A stretch of 17,853 bases of DNA from JBDRGC01 sp043818215. GTDB lineage: Bacteria; Chloroflexota; Anaerolineae; Anaerolineales; UBA11858. A program made the translations under genes and the position numbers. The stretch covers positions 1-17,853 of the forward strand of contig JBDRGC010000495.1 in NCBI GenBank assembly GCA_043818215.1, in the 5' to 3' direction. This document shows, piece by piece, positions 11,580 to 17,853 of this stretch. Each line of letters opens with the position of its first letter. The first letter of the stretch is position 1. The notes under the pieces are model-generated. The model did not search any database, was not told the DNA's origin, and was given only the letters and a program-made list of their open reading frames with translations.

Positions 11580-12860
11580 ATGGCCATACGCGAAAAAAAA
11601 CGAATCATAACCAGTAAACACCTGGCTCGAGTCGAACGCGAACGTCTCCAAAGGCGTTACGTCATCATCGCAGCCGCCGCTGTCCTCGTGGCAGTCGTCA
11701 TCCTCATTGGAACTGGCATCTTGCTCGAAGGCGTTTTCAAACCCAAACAGCCTGTGGCCCAAGTCAATGACACCAAAATCAGTACCAGCGAATTCCAAAC
11801 CTGGGCGCGCTTCAATCGCTACCAACTCGTGAATCAATACGCCAGTTACTACGAATTCATGCAGAGTTTCGCTGACGCAAGCACGCAGTCCATGTTTGAA
11901 TCCCAATTATGGCAAATCCAGATGCAGCTGGATCCCGCCTTCCTGGGCCAATCTGTTATCGACATTTTGATCGAAGATGTATTGATCCGTGAGGAAGCCG
12001 AACGCCGGGGCATCACTGTAAGCGAAGAAGAAACAGACACATATATAGCCGAGTCCATGTTCCGCTACTACCCTGATGGGACGCCAACGCCGACCCCCGC
12101 AATGGAACTTGCCCCAACTTCCACGTTCTCCCCTCTCCAGATGACACTGGTCTCACCACCCCCCACGGAGGTGATCACAGATACCGAACCCGTGGAACCC
12201 ACCCCCGCCCCAACGGAAGAAGAAGCCGCTCCAACAGACATGGCCCCCACCCCGACCACATACACTGTCGACGCTTACCAGAGCCAATACGATGAGTATC
12301 TGAAAATGGTGGGAACTTATGCAGATATCTCAGACGCTGATCTTCACTGGATTTTCGAAAGTTATCTTTTCCGTCAGAAAGTAATGGACGCAATCACTGC
12401 CGATATCGCTACCGATGCAGAACAGGTCTGGGCGCGGCATATCCTGGTAGCCGATGAAGAGGCCGCTAACGAAGTATTGGCCCGTCTCGAAGCCGGCGAA
12501 GACTTTGCCGATCTGGCCAGAGAACTCTCCACCGACCCCGGCAGCGCTGCTAACGGCGGCGATTTGGGATGGTTTGGCAAGGGGCAAATGGTTGCCGAAT
12601 TCGAAGAAGCTGCCTTCAGTCTCGCAATCGGCGTAATCAGCGAACCAGTAGAATCCGGCCACGGATGGCATATCATCCAGGCTTTGGGCCGCGAGATACG
12701 CTCCATAGATGCGGCAAATCTCGACCAACTCCGCCAGGAAACCTTCCAGGAATGGCTGACCGCGCAACGCGAAGAAGCCGATGTGGAAACCTTCGAGTGG
12801 AGTGCCATGGTTCCAATAGAGCCGGCAATACCCGCAAATATGATGCTCACTTCCCCATAA
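11580..12860 (+). CDS. Membrane-anchored parvulin-type peptidyl-prolyl isomerase (SurA/PrsA-like)
   Basis: A 426-aa protein. A basic N-terminus precedes one TM helix (about 27-49), so the rest faces outward. A SurA_N-like chaperone region spans about 58-160 (VAQVNDTKISTSEFQTWARF onward). A Pro/Thr/Glu-rich linker (about 164-228) interrupts it. A parvulin domain follows at about 280-372, with ARHILVADEEAANEVLARL, DPGSAANGGDLGWFGKGQMV and SGHGWHIIQ. Such proteins help exported proteins fold. GAGGT lies seven bases before the ATG. The linker is long and looks variable between relatives. It ends at a strong terminator. The link to the ribosomal operon upstream is only positional. Confidence 0.88.
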   Translation: MAIREKKRIITSKHLARVERERLQRRYVIIAAAAVLVAVVILIGTGILLEGVFKPKQPVAQVNDTKISTSEFQTWARFNRYQLVNQYASYYEFMQSFADASTQSMFESQLWQIQMQLDPAFLGQSVIDILIEDVLIREEAERRGITVSEEETDTYIAESMFRYYPDGTPTPTPAMELAPTSTFSPLQMTLVSPPPTEVITDTEPVEPTPAPTEEEAAPTDMAPTPTTYTVDAYQSQYDEYLKMVGTYADISDADLHWIFESYLFRQKVMDAITADIATDAEQVWARHILVADEEAANEVLARLEAGEDFADLARELSTDPGSAANGGDLGWFGKGQMVAEFEEAAFSLAIGVISEPVESGHGWHIIQALGREIRSIDAANLDQLRQETFQEWLTAQREEADVETFEWSAMVPIEPAIPANMMLTSP

Positions 12861-12862
12861 CC

Positions 12863-12893
12863 AAAAAGGGTGGAGTCTGGCTCCACCCTTTTT
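12863..12893 (+). terminator. Intrinsic terminator of the foldase gene
   Basis: AAAAAGGGTGGAG (12863-12875) and CTCCACCCTTTTT (12881-12893) form a perfect 13-bp stem with a 5-base loop and a T-run, two bases after the stop codon. It is the clearest intrinsic terminator in the window. Its tail ACCCTTTTTATTT is repeated at 13046-13058. Confidence 0.93.
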
Positions 12894-12897
12894 ATTT

Positions 12898-13045
12898 GGG
12901 TGTGTTTCTAACGATTTGAAAAGACCTGCCAGGTTTTCGCTGGTGATTGGTAAAAGTGGGGAGCAAGGCTTCCAGGAGACACGAGCAGTTAAAAAACCTC
13001 TCCTAAAACCTGGCAGGTCTGGTGCTCTCAAATGAAATGAAACAC
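12898..13045. mobile_element. Foldback element in the terminator tail, with 13-bp direct repeats
   Basis: ACCCTTTTTATTT occurs at 12885-12897 and again at 13046-13058, bracketing 148 bases. The segment starts GGGTGTGTTTC, and the complement GAAACACACCC spans its right junction (13039-13049). Inside, AGACCTGCCAGGTTTT (12922-12937) is perfectly inverted at 13005-13020. This fits insertion with target duplication, although local duplication of the terminator tail is an alternative. No gene is present in 12861-13237. Confidence 0.55.
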
Positions 13046-13066
13046 ACCCTTTTTATTTTGCATTAT

Positions 13067-13216
13067 TAGAACGCGGACACTTGTACCTGCGCCACACTTG
13101 CACCTGCGGCAAGTGCAGGTGAGTGCAGGTATGACGCGGATACGGCGAATCACCGCGGATGCTCTAAAAAAATTAAATCCGCGTCAATCCGCGAAATCCG
13201 TGTAATCCGCGTTCTA
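13067..13216. mobile_element. Foldback MITE-like element 3, upstream of fmdB
   Basis: The ends TAGAACGCGGA (13067-13077) and TCCGCGTTCTA (13206-13216) are perfect inverted repeats with TA at the outside. Inside are CACTTGC/GCAAGTG (13095-13101 and 13109-13115), the 21-mer shared with 1872-1892, and several ATCCGCG units facing both ways. It resembles the elements around rpsF in end style (TAGA...TCTA) and in ACGGAT/CGCGGAT units. Confidence 0.55.
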
Positions 13217-13237
13217 TTTTTGCCCGGAGAAAACCAC

Positions 13238-13444
13238 ATGCCCATCTATGAATTCGACTGCCCTGAATGTGGAGAACAATTCGAATCCCTGGTATTCGGA
13301 TTTTCCACCGACCATATAACCTGCCCCGAATGCGACAGCCCCAACGTGAAAAAGAAAATCTCGCTCTTTGCTTCCAAGAGCAGCTCGACCAGCGCGTCTG
13401 GCCTCAGCACAAGCGCGGCCGCGTGTTCCACTAGCAGCACCTGA
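13238..13444 (+). CDS. FmdB-type zinc-ribbon protein
   Basis: A 68-aa protein. It starts MPIYEFDCPECGEQFESL and has two CxxC pairs, C8/C11 and C29/C32, the signature of the FmdB/CxxC_CxxC_SSSS family. A Ser/Thr/Ala-rich tail follows, as is usual for this family. The first member was proposed as a regulator of an amidase/formamidase operon, but most members have no proven role. CGGAGA lies about 9 bases before the ATG at 13238. An upstream in-frame start at 13220 would overlap the Shine-Dalgarno and is rejected. It stands alone between the foldback elements and smc. Confidence 0.85.
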   Translation: MPIYEFDCPECGEQFESLVFGFSTDHITCPECDSPNVKKKISLFASKSSSTSASGLSTSAAACSTSST

Positions 13445-13486
13445 GGGTTCTAGAATCCACATCGACCGTGAGTCGATCCACCGCTA

Positions 13487-13574
13487 GTGAAGCGTGAAAC
13501 GTAATGCGTGATCCCGTAGGAACATCGAGACGATGTGCGTGATCCCGTACTCCCCGAAGCGGAGCGGAGTGGGA
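13487..13574. repeat. Composite dispersed repeat (GTGAAGCGTGAA ... CCCCGAAGC core)
   Basis: 13508-13540 is the 33-bp repeat also present inverted at 3977-4009, and GTGATCCCGTA recurs at its right edge. 13551-13574 repeats the CCCCGAAGC-GAGCGGAGTGGGA core of the elements at 6038 and 8657. No gene is present between fmdB and smc. Confidence 0.7.
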
Positions 13575-13580
13575 TAAAAT

Positions 13581-13664
13581 ATGCTTCACGCTTCATGCTT
13601 CACGCTTCATGCTTCATGCTTCTTGCTTCACGCTTCACGCTTCATGCTTCTTGCTTCATGCTTC
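13581..13664. repeat. 7-bp tandem array, ATGCTTC / ACGCTTC, containing the smc stop
   Basis: Twelve heptamers run in perfect register, each ATGCTTC, ACGCTTC or TTGCTTC. They are followed by ACGCACC. The smc stop codon (13656-13658) and the codons for its last residues (R-E-A) are array units read on the minus strand. Confidence 0.92.
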
Positions 13665-16600
13665 ACGCACCACATCCGCCACTTCATCTAACTTCAAACT
13701 GATCATCTGACTGGCTGAATCGCGCCCCATCGTCACCCCGTAGATCACATCCGCGGCCTGCACCGTGTTGCGATTATGCGTGATGACGATGAACTGCGTG
13801 TTCTCGGCCAGCTCGCGCAGCAACTCCCGGAAGCGGCCAACATTGGCCTCGTCCAGCATGGCATCCACCTCGTCGAGCACACAGAACGGAGTCGGCGACA
13901 CCTTCAGCAGCGAAAAGATCAACGCCGTGGCTGTCAGGCTGCGTTCGCCCCCAGAGAGCAGAGACAAACCCTGGGAGCGACGTCCCGGCAGGCGGGCCTC
14001 GATATCAATTCCGGTCTCCGTCAAATCATCTGGGTCAGTCAACATCAGGCGGGCCGATCCGCCTCCAAACAGGCGGGTGAAAATCTCCCTAAACTCTTTC
14101 GCCACAGCATCGAAAGTCTTGCGGAACTCGCGCTCCATTAGCACATCCAACTCCGCAATTACCTCTTTGATATCCCCCTCAGCCTTGTTCAAATCCTCCA
14201 CCTGTGTACTCATGAACTCGAAACGCTCCCTGACCTCCTGATACTCGGTCTGCGCTTCGGGATTGATGGCGCCCATACGCCGCAGTTGGGCACGCTGGCG
14301 TTTGACCGTATCGCCCAGCCCTTCCGGCAAATCCGGCACCATGGGCAATTGCTCCACCATCTCATCAAATGGCAGGGGCTTGGGACCAGAAATATCCTCG
14401 ACGTACTCGAAAGCCACCAAACCAAGATCATCCTCGATGCGCTCCCGCAAAGTATCCAGCGATTCCTGACGCCGGGTCAGCGTGACTTGAGCCTGGGAAT
14501 ATCGCCGGTCAGCCATACTCAGCGCCTGACGAGCCTGGGCCTCCGTCTTTTGCAATTTCTCCTGTTCCAGCTCCGAATTCCCCAAATCCGCCTCGGCTGG
14601 CTCGATCAAGTTCCGCAAAGCCTCGATCTGCGCAGCAACATCAGCCTCCCGGGTGCGCAAATCGCCCTTCCCGGCTTCCAATTCCGCCAGCCCAGATTCT
14701 AGCGTCGCGGCGAGAGACTTCAACTGCGCCTGCTTTCGAGCGGCTTCTTCCACCGCGGCTTCTTGCTCCTTTTGGCGGTTTTGCACATCCGCCAGAGCGC
14801 GTTCAGCCACCGCGGCCTGCGTATTCCAATGCCCCACCTGAGATTGAAATTCATCTAGAGAAAGCCCGCCCGAAACATCCTGCTGCTCCCGAAGATACTG
14901 CTGGGCCTGAGAAATTTCCGCATCTAGCTGGATTAAAGACCTGGAAGTGTGGCCTGCTTCTGTTTCCCCGGCCCTGATCTCAGCCCCGAGCCTCTCGCGT
15001 TGATCGCGCTGCCATTGGGCTTGCCGCCGTGCCTGTTCACCTTCTAAAGCGATCTTGGCATGGGCATCCGCGGCGGCCTTTTCCTGTCGCTGCGCATTCC
15101 CTAATTCCTGAACCAGATGCCTCTCTTTAATTTGTAAATCCGATAAGGCAGCCTCGATCTTGTGCAGACGGGCATCCAAAGCCGCCGCCTGCCGCTCGGT
15201 TTCAGCAACCCGCCCGCGTAGCTCACGGCGATGGCGCGGCCGGCTGAGTGGGCCAGATTTCCCGCTTTGCCCCGCTGAAATTGGGCCGCTGGCGTAAAAC
15301 ACCTCGCCCCGCAGAGTCACCACGCGGGTGGTGAGGGGCTGCCCCGCCACGGCCCGCCGGGCAGCTGCCCTATCCTCGACTACCAGGGTATGCCCCAACA
15401 ACAAGTCCACCGCCGGGCGCAGTTTGGGAGGCGCTTTGACAAGGTCGGAGGCCAATCCCATCACCCCAACCCCTCTCGGGGATGGTAAGGGGCTAGGGGT
15501 GAGAGGCGGCGGCGGAGTCAGGGCGTCCAGGGGCAGCAATGCGCCTCGGGTGGCCTCCCCAACCAGCAATTCCAGGGCCGTGTCCGCAGACGAGTCCCCC
15601 TCTAAAAGCACGGCGTCCACATATTCACCCAGGGCGGCTGCAATGGCAGTTTCCAATTCCTCGGGGACATCTAATTGACTGCTCAAGGCTCCCTGCGCTC
15701 CCGGCAGCCGCCCTTTCTGAGCAGATTTCAACAGCAGCCGAGTTCCGCTGGCATAACCAGCCAGAGCCTTTTCGGCCTGTTCGAGCACCTCGAGTTGTGC
15801 TTTCAAGCGGGCCAAGTCAGCCCGGCAGGCCGCCCGCTCGTCCTGAGTCACTTTGCGGGCAGCCTCGGTTTCCGCTATTTTCTGGCGGTGGGCCTGCAAA
15901 GTCTCATCCGCAGCCTGACGCGCCACGGCGATACGCTGCAAGGCCACATCAGCGGATTTCAGACGGATTTCCGCAGCTTGCAGGATTTTGTCGGCCTCGG
16001 CAGCGGCCTGGGTTGCATCCGCCAAAGCAGCCTGTTGACGCTCGGCTTGAGCCTGTCGCTCGGCGAGGCGGGCCTGCAGTTGAGACTGACGGTTAGTGAG
16101 ACTCGACAGGTTCTGACGGCTTTGGCGCACGGCTTTCTCCGCCTGGATTTGCTCCACCTGGCGAGCCTGTAACGCCTGGCGGGCCAGGTGCGCTTGAGTG
16201 CGTGCTTCGTTTAATTCATCGCTCAACCGCTCGATCTTACGGTTAATTTCCAATGACCGATCCTGGTAGGCCCTGTCCCGCTGCTCCAGACGAACCAACT
16301 CGTCTGCCGCGTTGTGCTGCTGAATGGTCTGCGAGCGCATGCGTTCATCCGAAACAGCCAGATCACGGGTTATGGTTCCCAGCCGGATGTGCAACTGGGA
16401 CAATTCGCGGTGCCAGGATCCCAGGCGCGCCCTCACCCCCTGGATATGTTCACGGAAGGCGGTCAACTTCTGATCGAGATCGGCCTGCTCCTGCTGCACG
16501 GCATCGAGAAGAGATTCCTGAACCCGGGCCGATTCGCGGGCCGAATTGACTTCGCGCTGGGCACGGTACCAGTGGTAGCCGTACCAATCCCGCAACTGCA

Positions 16601-17270
16601 AACGCAGATCGGCTTTGACTTGCTCGTACTGCTCGGCACGGGAGGACTGCCGCTCGAGGCTGCGGAGCCGGGGCTTCAACTCCGCCAGGATATCATCCAC
16701 CCTCTCCAGATTGCGGCGGGTGGTTTCCAGGCGTCGTTGGGCCTCACTCCGCCGGGAACGGTAGAGGCTGACTCCGGCGGCCTCCTCGAACAATCGGCGG
16801 CGGTCCTCAGCCCGGAGGGCCAAAGCCGCATCCACCAGCCCCTGCCCGATGATGGTATAGGTGCGCTCCGACAACCCGGATTTGCCCAGCAGTTCCGAAA
16901 TATCCTTCAGACGGACACGCTGCCCATTGAGCAAATACTCATTGGTTCCGTCACGATAGGCGCGCCGGGCAATGGACACTTCGGAAAAATCTACCGGCAG
17001 CCAGCCGCTGGTGTTGTCGAAGATGATATTGGCCGAGGCCATGCCGACGCGGGGGCGCGACTCGGAGCCGGAGAAGATCATATCTTCGGTCTTTTTGCCC
17101 CGCAGCAGGCGGTACGATTGCTCGCCCAATACCCAACGGATGGCATCGGCGATATTCGATTTGCCGGAACCATTGGGGCCGACTATGCAGGTGATGGATT
17201 CGGCGAACTCTAACAGTGTGCGTCCGGCGAATGTTTTGTAGCCTTGGAGTTCGATGGATTTTAGGTGCAT
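13656..17270 (-). CDS. smc: Chromosome segregation ATPase SMC
   Basis: A 1204-aa, full-length protein. Walker A GPNGSGKSN is at 31-39, two long coiled coils flank a hinge (about 500-690), and the signature is LSGGERS (1105-1111). Walker B is PFCVLDEVDAMLDE at about 1128-1141, followed by ITHNRNT. SMC dimers with ScpA/ScpB compact and align the chromosome. No scpA or scpB is visible nearby. In the hinge region residues 585-605 form a Pro-rich run, encoded by an imperfect palindrome (15462-15505) that looks like an absorbed intergenic repeat. The ATG at 17270 begins the family N-terminus, MHLKSIELQGYKTF. It directly abuts a GGGGATT array and has no Shine-Dalgarno. The C-terminus ends in another array. 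Confidence 0.97.
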   Translation of the reverse strand: MHLKSIELQGYKTFAGRTLLEFAESITCIVGPNGSGKSNIADAIRWVLGEQSYRLLRGKKTEDMIFSGSESRPRVGMASANIIFDNTSGWLPVDFSEVSIARRAYRDGTNEYLLNGQRVRLKDISELLGKSGLSERTYTIIGQGLVDAALALRAEDRRRLFEEAAGVSLYRSRRSEAQRRLETTRRNLERVDDILAELKPRLRSLERQSSRAEQYEQVKADLRLQLRDWYGYHWYRAQREVNSARESARVQESLLDAVQQEQADLDQKLTAFREHIQGVRARLGSWHRELSQLHIRLGTITRDLAVSDERMRSQTIQQHNAADELVRLEQRDRAYQDRSLEINRKIERLSDELNEARTQAHLARQALQARQVEQIQAEKAVRQSRQNLSSLTNRQSQLQARLAERQAQAERQQAALADATQAAAEADKILQAAEIRLKSADVALQRIAVARQAADETLQAHRQKIAETEAARKVTQDERAACRADLARLKAQLEVLEQAEKALAGYASGTRLLLKSAQKGRLPGAQGALSSQLDVPEELETAIAAALGEYVDAVLLEGDSSADTALELLVGEATRGALLPLDALTPPPPLTPSPLPSPRGVGVMGLASDLVKAPPKLRPAVDLLLGHTLVVEDRAAARRAVAGQPLTTRVVTLRGEVFYASGPISAGQSGKSGPLSRPRHRRELRGRVAETERQAAALDARLHKIEAALSDLQIKERHLVQELGNAQRQEKAAADAHAKIALEGEQARRQAQWQRDQRERLGAEIRAGETEAGHTSRSLIQLDAEISQAQQYLREQQDVSGGLSLDEFQSQVGHWNTQAAVAERALADVQNRQKEQEAAVEEAARKQAQLKSLAATLESGLAELEAGKGDLRTREADVAAQIEALRNLIEPAEADLGNSELEQEKLQKTEAQARQALSMADRRYSQAQVTLTRRQESLDTLRERIEDDLGLVAFEYVEDISGPKPLPFDEMVEQLPMVPDLPEGLGDTVKRQRAQLRRMGAINPEAQTEYQEVRERFEFMSTQVEDLNKAEGDIKEVIAELDVLMEREFRKTFDAVAKEFREIFTRLFGGGSARLMLTDPDDLTETGIDIEARLPGRRSQGLSLLSGGERSLTATALIFSLLKVSPTPFCVLDEVDAMLDEANVGRFRELLRELAENTQFIVITHNRNTVQAADVIYGVTMGRDSASQMISLKLDEVADVVREA
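15462..15505. repeat. Palindromic repeat inside the smc hinge region
   Basis: CACCCC (15462-15467) and CCCCT (15470-15474) pair with AGGGG (15488-15492) and GGGGTG (15496-15501). The sequence type (CACCCC-AACCCCTCTC) resembles common intergenic repeats. Translation gives the Pro-rich segment of SMC, residues about 585-605. Confidence 0.6.
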
Positions 17271-17352
17271 GGGGATTGGGGATTGGGGATTGGAGATTGG
17301 GGATTGGAGATTGGGGATTGGAGATTGGAGATTAAATCTCCAATCTCCAATC
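17271..17352. repeat. GGGGATT / GGAGATT array with perfect hairpin, upstream of smc
   Basis: Heptamers GGGGATT and GGAGATT begin right at the smc start codon. At 17316-17333 and 17335-17352 the array turns around, giving a perfect 18-bp inverted repeat with one central base. The hairpin would lie in the smc leader, about 45 bases before the ATG. Confidence 0.85.
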
Positions 17353-17560
17353 TCTGGGGAAATGCATCAATCCATTGTCGAGAGGGGAATCCGAATGACA
17401 TTGACTACCCACTTGCGAACAAACAAGGACAGCAAGCCTGCGGGAGGTTAAGCAAGGCTCTCGGACACATTGCGCGCATACCTCAATAATCTTGTTACAC
17501 TACCAAACGAGCATATCAGATATAATGAGCCTCCGGTAACGAAATACGCATGCGGGCCGC
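17353..17560. other. Unassigned spacer between two arrays
   Basis: No convincing gene or RNA is seen. A TATAAT at 17521-17526 on the plus strand lacks a properly spaced -35. The smc promoter presumably lies here on the minus strand, but I could not identify it. Confidence 0.4.
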
Positions 17561-17853
17561 CGACCACCGACCGCCGACCACCGACCGCCGACCATCGACC
17601 GCCAACCGCTGACCATCGACCGCTGACCATCGACCGCCGACCATCGACCGCCGACCATCGACCGCCGCCCGCCCGTCCGCTCTCCGCCACCCGCCACCCG
17701 CCATCCGCCACCCGCCATCCGCCACCCGCCATCCGCCATCCGCCATCCGCCATCCACCATCCGCCATCCGCCATCCGCCATCCACCATCCGCCATCCGCC
17801 ATCCGCCATCCACCATCCGCCATCCGCCATCCGCCATCCGCCACCCGCCATCC
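17561..17853. repeat. Long 7-bp tandem array, CGACCGC / CCATCCG, to the window edge
   Basis: Heptamers CGACCGC, CGACCAC and CGACCAT run from 17561 to about 17670, then CGCCATC / CGCCACC variants continue to the last base. At least 40 units are visible and the array continues outside. All three minus-strand frames stay open (MADGGWR-type peptides) because the unit lacks stops, so the ORFs there are artefacts. Confidence 0.92.

Noticed and set aside
16314..17213. A 299-aa plus-strand frame opposite smc
   Set aside because: Antisense to the conserved SMC head domain, with no ribosome site and no domain.
17448..17851. Three overlapping minus-strand frames encoding MADGGWRM-type peptides
   Set aside because: They are translations of a 7-bp tandem array that lacks stop codons; all three frames are open at once, which a real gene would not show.

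Overview
The window looks like part of a free-living bacterial chromosome, most likely Chloroflexota of the Anaerolineae type. That guess rests on the gene content, the Pro/Thr-rich linker in a membrane-anchored parvulin, the Bacillus-like SufB/SufU type of SUF system, and the very repeat-rich gene junctions. No 16S gene or other decisive marker is present, so the taxonomy is inference. No tRNA, rRNA or CRISPR array was seen.

Layout. Positions 40-768 (-) encode a two-TM GIDE-like protein, divergent from a class I methyltransferase (1019-1813, +). Positions 2091-8425 (-) hold a complete SUF iron-sulfur assembly cluster, transcribed sufC, sufB, sufD, a small unknown gene (4013-4297), sufS, sufU. 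Divergent from it are a SufR-type Fe-S winged-helix repressor (8821-9459) and an overlapping SufT/MIP18-like gene (9456-9797). The 395-bp spacer between sufC and sufR carries two near-consensus promoters facing away from each other, so SufR probably senses Fe-S status and represses both sides. Next on + come rpsF, ssb and rpsR, with a convincing S6:S18-type autoregulatory leader before rpsF. They are followed by a parvulin foldase with an excellent terminator and a small FmdB-type zinc ribbon. A full-length smc (13656-17270) lies on the minus strand.

The unusual part is between the genes. Nearly every junction is filled by one of two kinds of DNA. The first kind is tandem arrays of 7- or 8-bp units, a different unit in each array. 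They often touch start codons, leaving no Shine-Dalgarno, or contain the stop codons of smc, sufC and sufU. The second kind is small non-coding foldback elements. Two related elements with 19-bp TAGA...TCTA inverted ends flank rpsF (9876-10015 and 10487-10682). A third with similar ends lies before fmdB (13067-13216). A 207-bp element with inverted ends that look like outward promoters sits inside the suf cluster (4399-4605). A 148-bp foldback bounded by 13-bp direct repeats has landed in the tail of the parvulin terminator. Related repeat sequence also seems to sit inside two genes, the smc hinge and the methyltransferase C-terminus.

The best candidates for something undescribed are the array system at gene boundaries, the TA-ended elements around rpsF, and the small gene inside the suf cluster.
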